Below, piece after piece: positions 41,514-50,158 of a stretch of DNA of 62,287 bases; the stretch's first letter is position 1, and every line of letters begins with the position of its first letter. The stretch is from Mordavella massiliensis (GTDB lineage Bacteria > Bacillota > Clostridia > Lachnospirales > Lachnospiraceae): contig NZ_JACJLV010000014.1 of assembly GCF_016902415.1 (NCBI RefSeq), positions 1 to 62,287 of the forward strand. Reading direction: 5' to 3'. Under the pieces are notes generated by a model that saw only the letters and a list, made by a program, of their open reading frames with translations, searched no databases and had not been told where the DNA came from. Made by a program: the position numbers and the translations under genes.

Positions 41514-42359
41514 TTATCTCTCCTGCTCTGCCATAAGTTCCCGGATCTTCCTGATCTCAGCCGCATGCCCTGCGTCATCAAAAGGAGTCTCCAGATAAAA
41601 AGGAAGTTTCGCAAGCGCCGGATGACAGAGCACCCGAAGAAGCGCCTCCATCCCGATCTCTCCCTCTCCCAGGGCCGCATGCCGGTCTTTGCGGGAGCCA
41701 AACGGCATCAGGCTGTCATTGAGATGAATGGCCTTAAGATGGGCAAGCCCCAGCACCTGGTCGAACTCTTCCAATACTCCGTCCAGATCATGAACAATAT
41801 CATACCCTGCCGCAAATACGTGGCAGGTATCCAGGCAGATGCCGATCCGTTCCGGATGAGCCGCACCTTCCCGGATCTCCCTTAACTCCTCGAACCGGTC
41901 GCCGATCTCCGTTCCTTTACCTGACATCGTCTCCAGGAGAATACAGATCTTTTCCTGTCCGGTCATCGCCTGGTTAAGACCGGCGATAATATTCCGGATA
42001 CCAGCTTCTTTTCCGATACCGGTATGGCTTCCCGGATGGAACACCAGGTTCTCGATTTCCAGAGCGTCCATCCTTGCCGTATCTTCCCGGATCACCTGGC
42101 AGGCGAACTCATAAGTCCTGGGATCCGCGCTTGCCAGATTCATCGTATAAGGCGCATGGGCAAGGAGAGGACCAAAGCCGTGCTCCTTCCGTAATCTCTG
42201 AAATTCTTCGGTCTCTTTTTCTTCATATTCCTTATAGCTGGAGCCCCTGGGATTCCTGCTAAAGAACTGCATGGTATTTGCCTGCATTTTGATCACATTC
42301 CTGGCGGCCTTTACCGGCCCTCCTGCAATGGACATATGTGCTCCGATTGTCAACGTCAT
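41514..42359 (-). CDS. nfo: Endonuclease IV
   Basis: A 281-residue zinc-dependent AP endonuclease of base excision repair. Expected metal-binding segments are present: GAHMSIAGG at the start, NLVFHPGSH (about 100-108), LETMSGKGTEIG (about 140), CLDTCHVFAAGYD (about 174-186), HLNDS (about 212) and DRHAALGEGEIG (about 226-237). The start at 42359 follows GGAGG; the frame continues upstream without a site. Confidence 0.96.
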   Translation of the reverse strand: MTLTIGAHMSIAGGPVKAARNVIKMQANTMQFFSRNPRGSSYKEYEEKETEEFQRLRKEHGFGPLLAHAPYTMNLASADPRTYEFACQVIREDTARMDALEIENLVFHPGSHTGIGKEAGIRNIIAGLNQAMTGQEKICILLETMSGKGTEIGDRFEELREIREGAAHPERIGICLDTCHVFAAGYDIVHDLDGVLEEFDQVLGLAHLKAIHLNDSLMPFGSRKDRHAALGEGEIGMEALLRVLCHPALAKLPFYLETPFDDAGHAAEIRKIRELMAEQER

Positions 42360-42438
42360 GGTTCTTCCTCCATAAATCCATTGTATCCTACCACACCAGA
42401 ATTTAAAATACAAATTTTATACAAAAAATTTCTGATTG

Positions 42439-43416
42439 TTACGCCGCGTATGTTCTATGTCTGGAGCCGCCTTTGTTACATGCGGCTTCAAACTCTTTTA
42501 ACTTCCGCTTTGCTTCCTCGCTTAAATTCTTCGGCACTTCCACCTGCACTGTTACATACTGGTCGCCGTGGACAGAAGGATCTTTCATGGATACGATGCC
42601 TTTGCCCCTCAGCCGGATCCTGGAACCGGACTGTGTTCCCTCCCGGATCTTTAAAGCTACTTTTCCATATAAGGTAGACACATAAGCCTCTCCTCCAAGC
42701 GCCGCAACGGTAAACGGAATCCGCGCCGTGGTATAAACATCCATGCCCTTACGCTCAAATCCGGGACGCGGGGCCACCTGTACTTTCAAGAGCAGGTCTC
42801 CTGACTCCCCGCCATGACTTCCCGGCAATCCTTTGCCCTTCAGCCGTATGCTCTTGCCACTGTCGATCCCTGCAGGAATGTGTACCTCAAGGGTCTGATT
42901 CCTTCCGGATCCGTCCGAAAATGTAATCCGCTTATCACAGCCAAAAGCCGCCTCATCAAAAGCAACTGTCACGTCCGCATGAAGGTCCGCGCCTTTTCTT
43001 GCATAGTTTCTGCCCGTAAAGCCGCCTGCAAAACCGCCTGTTCCGGATCCTTTCGCCCGGCTGCCTCCATGGAAGAAGTCCCCGAATATATCACCGAAAA
43101 TGTCTTCCATATCATCCATATTTCCACCGGTAAAGTGATATTCCTGATAGGTTCCCCCCGGACCGCTTTTCTGCCAGAACGGTTCTCCGTCATACGCCGC
43201 ATGGCCAAACTGATCGTATTGTTTCTTTTTCTCCGGATCACTTAATACCGAATAGGCCTCTGTCACTTCCTTAAACTTCTGTTCCGCCTGCGGATTCTCT
43301 TTATTGGTATCCGGATGGTATTTTTTCGCAAGCTTTCTGTATGCCTTCTTGATCGCCGCCGCATCTGCATTCTTATCCACTCCGAGCACTTCATAATAAT
43401 CTCTTTTTGCGCCCAT
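42439..43416 (-). CDS. DnaJ-family chaperone of the zinc-less (CbpA) type
   Basis: A 325-residue J-protein. The J domain spans 1-70 with HPD at 34-36; a Gly/Phe-rich stretch (about 85-130) follows, then two C-terminal substrate-binding domains ending in a dimer helix. There are no CxxCxGxG zinc-finger repeats, so this is a class B co-chaperone (CbpA/DnaJ2-like), not the main DnaJ. The ATG at 43416 is preceded by AGGAGG. It is transcribed alone from a strong promoter, through a leader of about 105 bases that holds two hairpins. No CIRCE element is seen. Confidence 0.92.
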   Translation of the reverse strand: MGAKRDYYEVLGVDKNADAAAIKKAYRKLAKKYHPDTNKENPQAEQKFKEVTEAYSVLSDPEKKKQYDQFGHAAYDGEPFWQKSGPGGTYQEYHFTGGNMDDMEDIFGDIFGDFFHGGSRAKGSGTGGFAGGFTGRNYARKGADLHADVTVAFDEAAFGCDKRITFSDGSGRNQTLEVHIPAGIDSGKSIRLKGKGLPGSHGGESGDLLLKVQVAPRPGFERKGMDVYTTARIPFTVAALGGEAYVSTLYGKVALKIREGTQSGSRIRLRGKGIVSMKDPSVHGDQYVTVQVEVPKNLSEEAKRKLKEFEAACNKGGSRHRTYAA

Positions 43417-43454
43417 CTTCGCCACCTCCTGATATCCTTTATAATCGTAGAAGA

Positions 43455-43473
43455 ACCCGGCAAAATGCCGGGT
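43455..43473 (-). promoter_or_regulatory. Terminator-like hairpin in the DnaJ-family leader
   Basis: Minus-strand ACCCGGCA-TTT-TGCCGGGT (8-bp stem) followed by TCTTCT, about 40 bases before the start codon and after the promoter. A smaller GGCAT/ATGCC hairpin precedes it (about 43493-43508). The arrangement suggests attenuation or an mRNA-stability element. Confidence 0.5.
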
Positions 43474-43528
43474 CCATGTTTCCAAAAGTACAGGGCATTT
43501 TTTATGCCTCTCCCTCTGTTCTATATGT

Positions 43529-43557
43529 AGTATAACACTTACTCATTCTCCTGTCAA
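43529..43557 (-). promoter_or_regulatory. Promoter of the DnaJ-family gene
   Basis: Minus-strand -35 TTGACA (43552-43557), 17-base spacer, -10 TATACT (43529-43534); near consensus. Confidence 0.75.
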
Positions 43558-43606
43558 CTGCAGAATGCAAAAATCCATTGTTCCATATGACTTTTTTATA
43601 TCCCCT

Positions 43607-44491
43607 TTACGGAACCGGCATGCCCTCCACCCAGGCCTCGATTCCTTTTCCCTTCTCCTCTGCAATGGCCCGGTCCAGTTTTTCCAGCATCTTTTCTTTC
43701 TCGCGGGGCAAGATCCCCCGCACCCGGATCTCCAGGAAATCATGGAGTCCGTCGTAACGGATCTCTTGTACCTCCTCCAAAAGTTCAAGAAGCCTTCTTT
43801 CCTCCTGCAGGTTCTCCAGCTCATCCGCCGGAACAAAACGGCCGTTCTTTATCTCTTCATAAAGGCTGACATCCTTATGGAGAAACAGGGAAAAATTAAC
43901 GATATGCCTGGGCTGCGTGCGGTTGAAAAATTCCGCCAGCGCCTCTGCATTTTCTCTTCCTCTTCCATGCCCCGCCACGCCGGTCATAATATGTGCGTCA
44001 TAGATCAGCCCGGCCTTTTTCAGGCGGCGGATGGCCTCATACGCTTCCTCAAGCCCATGATCTTTCTCCATAAAGGTCAGCACATCGTCAAGGCCGCTCT
44101 CGATCCCGATGTAGAGATGCCGGACTCCCGCCTTATAAAGACGGTCCAGATCTTCCTGGGATTTGCTTAAGATACTGGTCACCGTGGCATCCATATTTAC
44201 CGCCTCGCAGGAAGGGAAATAAGAATGGATCATCTCCAGGATCTCCTGCAGGCGGTCCGGGGAGAGGCTGAAGGCATTGCCGTCTCCCAGAAATACCTTT
44301 CCTGGATCTCCGCCTGCAGACTGCACCCGTTTCAGTTCTTCTTCGATCTGCTTAAGGGGAAGCTCCCGGTATGTCAGATGTTTAAACAGATCACAGAATT
44401 TACACCGGTTGTAGGTGCATCCCACCATCACCGGCAGCATAAATGATGCCCGCTCCATTGGAGCCCGGCAGATCTGTCCTTCATAATTCAT
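43607..44491 (-). CDS. Radical SAM protein of the Elp3/MiaB-like superfamily
   Basis: A 294-residue radical SAM protein. Cluster-binding cysteines are Cys25, Cys30 and Cys33 (GCTYNRCKFCD), a CX4CX2C spacing found in one branch of radical SAM enzymes. GDGNAFSLSPDRL, the IGIESGLDDVL strand (about 125-135) and the barrel continue as in the Elp3-type domain. No extra cluster or B12 domain is seen. Reaction and substrate unknown. It is followed by MacB-like and preceded by DnaJ genes with no evident link. Confidence 0.85.
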   Translation of the reverse strand: MNYEGQICRAPMERASFMLPVMVGCTYNRCKFCDLFKHLTYRELPLKQIEEELKRVQSAGGDPGKVFLGDGNAFSLSPDRLQEILEMIHSYFPSCEAVNMDATVTSILSKSQEDLDRLYKAGVRHLYIGIESGLDDVLTFMEKDHGLEEAYEAIRRLKKAGLIYDAHIMTGVAGHGRGRENAEALAEFFNRTQPRHIVNFSLFLHKDVSLYEEIKNGRFVPADELENLQEERRLLELLEEVQEIRYDGLHDFLEIRVRGILPREKEKMLEKLDRAIAEEKGKGIEAWVEGMPVP

Positions 44492-44544
44492 GCTCCATCC
44501 CTCCCTGTATATTTACTATCTCAACTCTTCCTGCATCCGTCCGG

Positions 44545-47500
44545 CTACTCTGTCCGAAGCGCAGTCACCGGATCGCTCTTTGCCGCCTTTCTGGAGGGGA
44601 TCAGCCCTCCGATCAGGGTCAGCACCACGCTAAGCAGGATCAGGATTACCGCCGGTATGGCCGGCAGCACTGCATTTACATCCTGATTCCCGGAAATATA
44701 ATGGATCAGCGCATTTCCCGGGATCAGCATCAGAAGCGACAGCAGGATACCGATCAGTCCGGCGCAAAAGCCGATGATCACAGTCTCTGCATTGAACACC
44801 TGGGAGATATTTCCCCTGGACGCGCCGATGGCACGCAGGATCCCGATCTCCTTTCTCCGCTCCAGTACGCTGATGTACGTAATGACTCCGATCATGATCG
44901 AAGATACGATCAGGGAAATCGAAACAAACGCGATCAACACATAACTGATGGTGTCAATGATCGTGGTCACAGAGGACATCAGGGCTCCTACCATATCCGT
45001 GTAGGTGATCACCTGCTCATCCTTTCCCTCCTCTTCCATCCGGGCATTGTAGTCATCCAGGATGTCCACCACCTGTTCCTTTGCCTCAAAATCTTTGGGA
45101 TAAATATCAATGCCGTCCGGCGTGGAAAAATCCACATATCCCAGATTTTTCAGATTGCTTTCATACGAAGAGCTGCCCGTCATGGACATGGACATCATAA
45201 GTTCTGTCAGTTCGTCTGCGTCCATATTCATCTGAAATGCTTCTGCAAAGGCATCGGCATCAATATTCATGGCGTCCTGCAGGCTGTTTCCGATCTGCGT
45301 CATTGCCTGTGTCATGGCAGCCTCGATCCCGGATGTAACCTGCTGCATCATCTGGGTCATGGCCTGGGTGATCTGAGTCTCCAGAGCCTGCGCCATGGTT
45401 CCGGTGTATGCAGAAAGCGCCCCGGTCAGATAGCCTTCCAGCGCGCCGGAAAGCTGTTTCTCCACTCCTGAGGTATCCACCATGCCGGCAAGGCTGTCGC
45501 TTAAAAGCTGTCTGGTTTCCTCCTCAGCCAGGTATCCCTGGAAGTTTTCTGTAATCTCACCGGCTGTGGTCAGATCATGTTCCGCGGCATACGCTTCGTA
45601 ACCCGCCATCAGTTCTTCCGCCAGCTTCTGAAGCTGTTCGGCGGTCAGCGCTTCGCCGCCTTCATTTACGATCTCATTCAGATTGTCCTGTATAATCTGT
45701 TTTGCGGATTCCGAATTCAGATACGTATTAAAATCTGCCTGGAGATCCTCATATCCGGAAAGGCCGTGTTCTTTTGTGTACTCCTGATATCCACTCATCA
45801 GAGAGGCGGCCAGCGCATCCAGTTCGTCTGCGGACACCTGAAGTTCTACTCCCTGCATCAGTTCTGCCATATTAAGTTCCGGGGTCTCCGGAAGCTGTAT
45901 GGATATTCCGCTTAGATCCACCATGCCGGACAGATCCATGGTTCCGGCCGCCTGCCCGAAAGCACCGGAAAAGTCAAAGGAACCGCTCAGGCCCTGAAAC
46001 GCATTTTCATCGAATCCAAATGCTTCTTTTAATTTCTCTTCATCTACTGTAAAAAGACTGCCTGTGTCGAACTCGCTGTCCTTGTTTTCTTCACCAAACG
46101 GCTCACCCGTAAACACATTGACCTGTGGATTCTCAAGCTGATCCTGTACAATCCTGCTGTCTTTTGCCTGAGCCGCTATGTGCTCCGTAAGAGAAGGCAG
46201 ATAACCGATCCCGCTCATCAGAAACGCGCCGTTTGCATCCTCTGACGCCTGGACGATCCCGACAATTTTCATGTCCTCGCCCTTTTCAACCAGTTCCTGC
46301 ATATAGGTCCCGTCATCTGTCTTATCCTTCCACACCTGATACTGGTCGTCATAGACATAGTAATCGCAGCTGTTGACCAGCTTGAACTTTACGTCCAGGA
46401 TCTCATCATACGAATAGTCCCGGATCTTGTCAGGCACTTCTATCGTTTCCTCATTGACAAACTGGCGCACCATCTGATCCAGTTCTTCTGCATCCCGCAG
46501 TCCCAGCGTATACAACAGGAAATCGCTGATACTTCCGCCGGATGTCAGAACCACCACGCATTCATTATATTTTTCCGGCCAGCGCCCGGCTTTCACCTCA
46601 TACTGTGGCTTATACAGCTTTGTATTTTCCGGCATCTCATAAAACATATCTGTACTCATCATGGTGGACATCATGCTGTTTGTACTGTTGGCAGAGCTGA
46701 TGCCCATGGGTTCAAAGGAAGTATCCGGATGGACCTGGCGCACCCCGTCCTCTTCCTGCCGGTAGATCTGCGGTGTTACATTATAAGAATATTCGACAGA
46801 ATTGGTATATTTCCCAATCCCGCTCTCTTTGCTGTCCAGATAAGTTTTCAGAGATTTCAGGTCATTGGAATCCATACTGGAAAACATATCCGTCACCATC
46901 TGGATCACATTTACCTCCCCGGATTCTTTCTCCCCTTCACTTTCTTTCTGCGCGCTTGCCGCGCTGGAGGAAAGCATGGAAGTCATGTCAAATCCGGCGC
47001 TCTGGATCTGCAGCGGATATTCGGACAGGGTCTCTTCTTCTATGGAGTTGATGTATGCGTTTACTCCGGTAGACAGCGCCAGGATCAGGGCGATCCCGAT
47101 AATGCCGATGGATCCGGCAAAGGAAGTCAGAAGGGTCCTTGCCTTCTTGGTCTTCAGGTTATTAAAACTGAGCGAAAGCGCAGTCAGAAAAGACATGGAG
47201 GCCTTCCCCATATTTTTGTGTTCCGCCGGTTCCAGCGTCGTTTCATCTACTGTAAATGGATCAGAATCCGAGCGGATGGTCCCGTCCTTAAGCCGGACGA
47301 TCCGGGTGGCATAAGCCTCTGCCAGTTCGGGGTTGTGAGTAACCATGACCACCAGCCGGTCTTTTGCCACCTCTTTTAACAGATCCATGACCTGCACGCT
47401 GGTGTCACTGTCCAACGCTCCGGTAGGCTCGTCCGCCAGCAGGATGTCCGGGTCGTTGACCAGGGCTCTTGCAATGGCCACTCTCTGCATCTGTCCGCCG

Positions 47501-47928
47501 GAAAGTTGGTTCGGCTTTTTATGCACCTGCTCGCCAAGGCCCACTTTTTCCAGAGCCTCCCTGGCTCTCCGGATCCGCTCTCCTTTGTCAATGCCGGAAA
47601 TGGTCAGCGCCAGTTCCACGTTGGAGAGGATACTCTGATGGGGGATCAGATTATAGCTTTGAAATACAAATCCAATGGTATGGTTGCGATAGGAGTCCCA
47701 GTCCCGGTCTTTATATTTTCTGGTGGAAATCCCGTTGATCACCAGGTCTCCGCTGTCATAGCGGTCCAGTCCGCCGATAATATTTAAAAGGGTGGTCTTT
47801 CCGGAACCACTGGGTCCCAGTATCGCCACAAATTCGTTGTCTCGCAAATTCAGGCTGACATCGTCCAGCGCTTTTTGCACCAGGCTGCCTGTCCGGTATT
47901 CTTTCCGGATATGTTTGATCTGAAGCAT
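44545..47928 (-). CDS. MacB-like ABC transporter, fused ATPase and FtsX-type permease
   Basis: A 1127-residue fusion. Residues 1-225 are the ATPase (Walker A GPSGSGKTT near 39, signature LSGGQMQRVAIARAL near 142, Walker B LLADEPTGALDSD near 163). One helix near 275-295 is followed by a very long extracellular domain (to about 985) and three helices with an FtsX domain ending KSDPVTALRTE, as in MacB. The extracellular part holds two tandem repeats of about 53 residues (about 698-750 and 762-814; ADELDALAASLMSGYQEY versus AEQLQKLAEELMAGYEAY) and a Met/Thr/Gln-rich helical stretch. Such proteins export or shuttle lipoproteins or peptides; cargo unknown. Confidence 0.9.
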   Translation of the reverse strand: MLQIKHIRKEYRTGSLVQKALDDVSLNLRDNEFVAILGPSGSGKTTLLNIIGGLDRYDSGDLVINGISTRKYKDRDWDSYRNHTIGFVFQSYNLIPHQSILSNVELALTISGIDKGERIRRAREALEKVGLGEQVHKKPNQLSGGQMQRVAIARALVNDPDILLADEPTGALDSDTSVQVMDLLKEVAKDRLVVMVTHNPELAEAYATRIVRLKDGTIRSDSDPFTVDETTLEPAEHKNMGKASMSFLTALSLSFNNLKTKKARTLLTSFAGSIGIIGIALILALSTGVNAYINSIEEETLSEYPLQIQSAGFDMTSMLSSSAASAQKESEGEKESGEVNVIQMVTDMFSSMDSNDLKSLKTYLDSKESGIGKYTNSVEYSYNVTPQIYRQEEDGVRQVHPDTSFEPMGISSANSTNSMMSTMMSTDMFYEMPENTKLYKPQYEVKAGRWPEKYNECVVVLTSGGSISDFLLYTLGLRDAEELDQMVRQFVNEETIEVPDKIRDYSYDEILDVKFKLVNSCDYYVYDDQYQVWKDKTDDGTYMQELVEKGEDMKIVGIVQASEDANGAFLMSGIGYLPSLTEHIAAQAKDSRIVQDQLENPQVNVFTGEPFGEENKDSEFDTGSLFTVDEEKLKEAFGFDENAFQGLSGSFDFSGAFGQAAGTMDLSGMVDLSGISIQLPETPELNMAELMQGVELQVSADELDALAASLMSGYQEYTKEHGLSGYEDLQADFNTYLNSESAKQIIQDNLNEIVNEGGEALTAEQLQKLAEELMAGYEAYAAEHDLTTAGEITENFQGYLAEEETRQLLSDSLAGMVDTSGVEKQLSGALEGYLTGALSAYTGTMAQALETQITQAMTQMMQQVTSGIEAAMTQAMTQIGNSLQDAMNIDADAFAEAFQMNMDADELTELMMSMSMTGSSSYESNLKNLGYVDFSTPDGIDIYPKDFEAKEQVVDILDDYNARMEEEGKDEQVITYTDMVGALMSSVTTIIDTISYVLIAFVSISLIVSSIMIGVITYISVLERRKEIGILRAIGASRGNISQVFNAETVIIGFCAGLIGILLSLLMLIPGNALIHYISGNQDVNAVLPAIPAVILILLSVVLTLIGGLIPSRKAAKSDPVTALRTE

Positions 47929-48002
47929 GTAAGTCTCTCCTTATCCCGTAAATACAGACGGGAATTTTCCCGTCCCGATCAACTACATTATACGGTTCCG
48001 CA

Positions 48003-48051
48003 AAAAAGAAAACAACATTTTGCAATGTATTTCCACTGCAAAATGTTGTTC
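48003..48051 (-). terminator. Terminator of the CNNM/CorC gene
   Basis: Minus-strand stem AACAACATTTTGCA / TGCAAAATGTTGTT, loop of about a dozen bases, then TTCTTTTTT. Strong. Confidence 0.9.
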
Positions 48052-48089
48052 TTTATACTTTGTTTATAAATCTTTTAGTGATATTTCAT

Positions 48090-49433
48090 CTATGAAGCTT
48101 CTTCTGCTTCCTCCGGCGGTTCAATGGTCAGCCTGACTCTGGTGATCCGCTTTTCTTTCACTTCCTCCACCACAAAGGTCAGTCCTTCTTCCTTGAGCTC
48201 TACCACGTCATTTCCGCCTTCATTCGGGATGTAACCAAGCTGTTCCATCAGGAAGCCTGACAATGTATCATAATTCTCTGTCTCAAGAGAAAGATCCAGT
48301 TCCTCATTCAGATCCCAGATCTGGATGCCTCCGTCCAGAAGATAGGTGTGCTCGTCCACCTGCACGATCTCCGGCTCTACTTCATCATACTCTTCGTTGA
48401 TGTCGCCCATGATCTCTTCTACCAGGTCTTCAATGGTAACGATACCGGAAAATCCGCCATACTCGTCCACCAGGATCGCCATACGCTTTCTGGCTTTCTG
48501 CATCTCGCGGAACAGAGCGTCCGCTTCCTTGGTCTCCGGCACGAAAAATGCCTTGTGGAGCATGCCGCGGATATCCATCTTGGCCGTCTGCGACTTGCGA
48601 AGCTCGATCATAACATCCTTAACGTAAAGCACGCCAATGATGTTGTCAATATTCTCTTCATACACCGGGATCCTTGAATGTCTGGATTCCAGGATCTCAT
48701 CGATCATTTCTTCAAATGGCTCGTCGATATCCAGCGTAAACACGTCTCTTCTTGGAACCATCAGCTCTCTTGCTGTCCGGTCGTCGAATGCAAAGACGGA
48801 ATCGATCATTTCCCTTTCTTCATCATCGAAAGTTCCTGTCTCATTTCCCATTTTCAGAAGCGCCTTGATCTCCTCTTCGGTCACCGCCTCTTCCTGATCC
48901 TCCGTCTTCATATGCAGTGCTTTGAGCACCACCTTGGTAGACACGGAAAGCAGTTTGATAAACGGTGAAAGCACGATGGAAATATAGTGGATCGGCATAA
49001 CCGTCAGCATAGAAAAGGCTTCCGCTTTCTGAAGCGCGATCCGCTTTGGAACCAGCTCGCCAAACACCAGGTTAAAGAACATCAGCACCAGGGTCAGGCC
49101 GTTTCTTGCAATGCCGCTGCTGTACGGGACATTCATACTTCCCAGCCACTCAGCAACATAAGGCGCCAGGCCCGCCGCTGCAGATGCACTGGAATAGAAG
49201 CCTGCAAATGTGATCGCCACCTGGATGGTAGACAGGAACTTGGTCGAGTCCTCAAACAGGCCTTCGATCAGTCTGGCCTTCTTATTCCCCTCAGATGCCA
49301 GGGACCGGATCTTATTTTTGTTGACCGATACCACCGCCATCTCTGCTCCGGCGAAATAAGCGTTCATCAATGTAAAAAACAACAGTAACAATAAGTTAAA
49401 AAGAATAGTGTTCCCCGCAGGGTCTGCGTCCAT
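48090..49433 (-). CDS. CNNM/CorC (HlyC) family membrane protein with CBS pair
   Basis: A 447-residue protein with the DUF21/CNNM membrane domain (about 10-190, with FAGAEMAVVSVNKNKI and NLVFGELVPKRIAL), two CBS domains (about 205-330, MVPRRDVFTLD and ILVDEYGGFSGIVTIEDLVEEI) and a CorC_HlyC domain at the end. Members act in magnesium/cobalt export or homeostasis, and CBS domains of this type bind Mg-ATP. The start codon at 49433 is preceded by AGGAGGAG, which lies in the 3' arm of a terminator-like hairpin. Confidence 0.92.
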   Translation of the reverse strand: MDADPAGNTILFNLLLLLFFTLMNAYFAGAEMAVVSVNKNKIRSLASEGNKKARLIEGLFEDSTKFLSTIQVAITFAGFYSSASAAAGLAPYVAEWLGSMNVPYSSGIARNGLTLVLMFFNLVFGELVPKRIALQKAEAFSMLTVMPIHYISIVLSPFIKLLSVSTKVVLKALHMKTEDQEEAVTEEEIKALLKMGNETGTFDDEEREMIDSVFAFDDRTARELMVPRRDVFTLDIDEPFEEMIDEILESRHSRIPVYEENIDNIIGVLYVKDVMIELRKSQTAKMDIRGMLHKAFFVPETKEADALFREMQKARKRMAILVDEYGGFSGIVTIEDLVEEIMGDINEEYDEVEPEIVQVDEHTYLLDGGIQIWDLNEELDLSLETENYDTLSGFLMEQLGYIPNEGGNDVVELKEEGLTFVVEEVKEKRITRVRLTIEPPEEAEEAS

Positions 49434-49436
49434 AAT

Positions 49437-49474
49437 AAAAAACTCCTCCTAAATTTAGACTCATTTAGAAGGAG
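49437..49474 (-). terminator. Terminator/SD-sequestering hairpin between fumB and the CNNM gene
   Basis: Minus-strand stem CTCCTTCTAAA / TTTAGGAGGAG (11 bp, one G-U) with a ten-base loop, followed by six T and then ATTATG, the start of the CNNM gene. Transcripts reading through from fumB would form it, ending transcription or hiding the AGGAGG site. Confidence 0.7.
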
Positions 49475-49501
49475 TATATCATGTTCCGGCCGCTTTCGCA
49501 A
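49473..49501 (-). promoter_or_regulatory. Promoter of the CNNM/CorC gene
   Basis: Minus-strand -35 TTGCGA (49496-49501), 17-base spacer, -10 TATACT (49473-49478). The -10 overlaps the 5' arm of the hairpin, so transcripts starting here lack most of that arm and leave the ribosome site open. Confidence 0.6.
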
Positions 49502-49512
49502 GAGTTTGTTCA

Positions 49513-49594
49513 TTTGGGACGTAGACCTTTGCAAAAGGTCTACGTCCCAAATTGCAATTTACCCTGTACCTTTTTGTAATTAAGGGTGTACCCG
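49513..49594 (-). repeat. Composite hairpin repeat, copy 2
   Basis: Reverse-oriented copy of the element at 2050-2132. The stem is 18 bp perfect (49513-49530 with 49534-49551, loop GCA) and the tail keeps GGTACAGGG and GGGTACACCC. Two stem positions differ from copy 1, each with a matching change on the other arm. It begins nine bases past the fumB stop. Confidence 0.85.
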
Positions 49595-49603
49595 ACCGAA
49601 TGT

Positions 49604-50158
49604 TTACCTGCCGGCCAGGTATGCTTTCCGGCCTTCTTCGTACAGGTTTTTCCCTTCGCTGTCGATAATGACTACCAGGGGCATGTCTTCTACGTACAGC
49701 TTCCGCAGGGCTTCTGCGCCCAGGTCTTCGTAGGCGATCAGTTCTGCTTTCTTGATGCACTTGGCAAGCAGGGCTCCTGCGCCGCCAATGGCGCCAAAGT
49801 AAACGCCGCTGTATTTTTTCATGGCTTCTACTACTTCCGGCAGGCGGGCGCCTTTACCGATCATGCCCCGGGCGCCTACGGACATCATGGTGGGCGCGTA
49901 AGCGTCCATCCGTCCGCTGGTGGTGGGGCCGGCGCTTCCGATCACCTGGCCCGGCTTGGCCGGTGTAGGCCCTACATAGTAGATGGTGGCGTCAGTGGGA
50001 TCAAAGGGCAGTTCTTCGCCTCTTGCCAGGGCTTCACACATCCTTTTATGTCCGGCGTCCCGGGAGGTATAGATGGTGCCGGTGAGCAGCACCTGGTCTC
50101 CTGCGTGAAGGGTTTTTGCCAGTTCTTCTGTCAGTGGTAAGGTAATCTTTCTTGCCAT
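49604..50158 (-). CDS. fumB: Fumarase class I, beta subunit
   Basis: A 184-residue C-terminal domain subunit of the iron-sulfur fumarase/tartrate dehydratase family. The segment GPTTSGRMDAYAPTM (about 62-76) binds substrate carboxylates, and VYFGAIGGAGALLAKCI follows. With the alpha subunit encoded directly upstream (no gap) it interconverts malate and fumarate. The L-tartrate dehydratase alternative is unlikely next to malate dehydrogenase and fumarate reductase genes. It is the last gene of the 13-gene operon. Confidence 0.93.
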   Translation of the reverse strand: MARKITLPLTEELAKTLHAGDQVLLTGTIYTSRDAGHKRMCEALARGEELPFDPTDATIYYVGPTPAKPGQVIGSAGPTTSGRMDAYAPTMMSVGARGMIGKGARLPEVVEAMKKYSGVYFGAIGGAGALLAKCIKKAELIAYEDLGAEALRKLYVEDMPLVVIIDSEGKNLYEEGRKAYLAGR

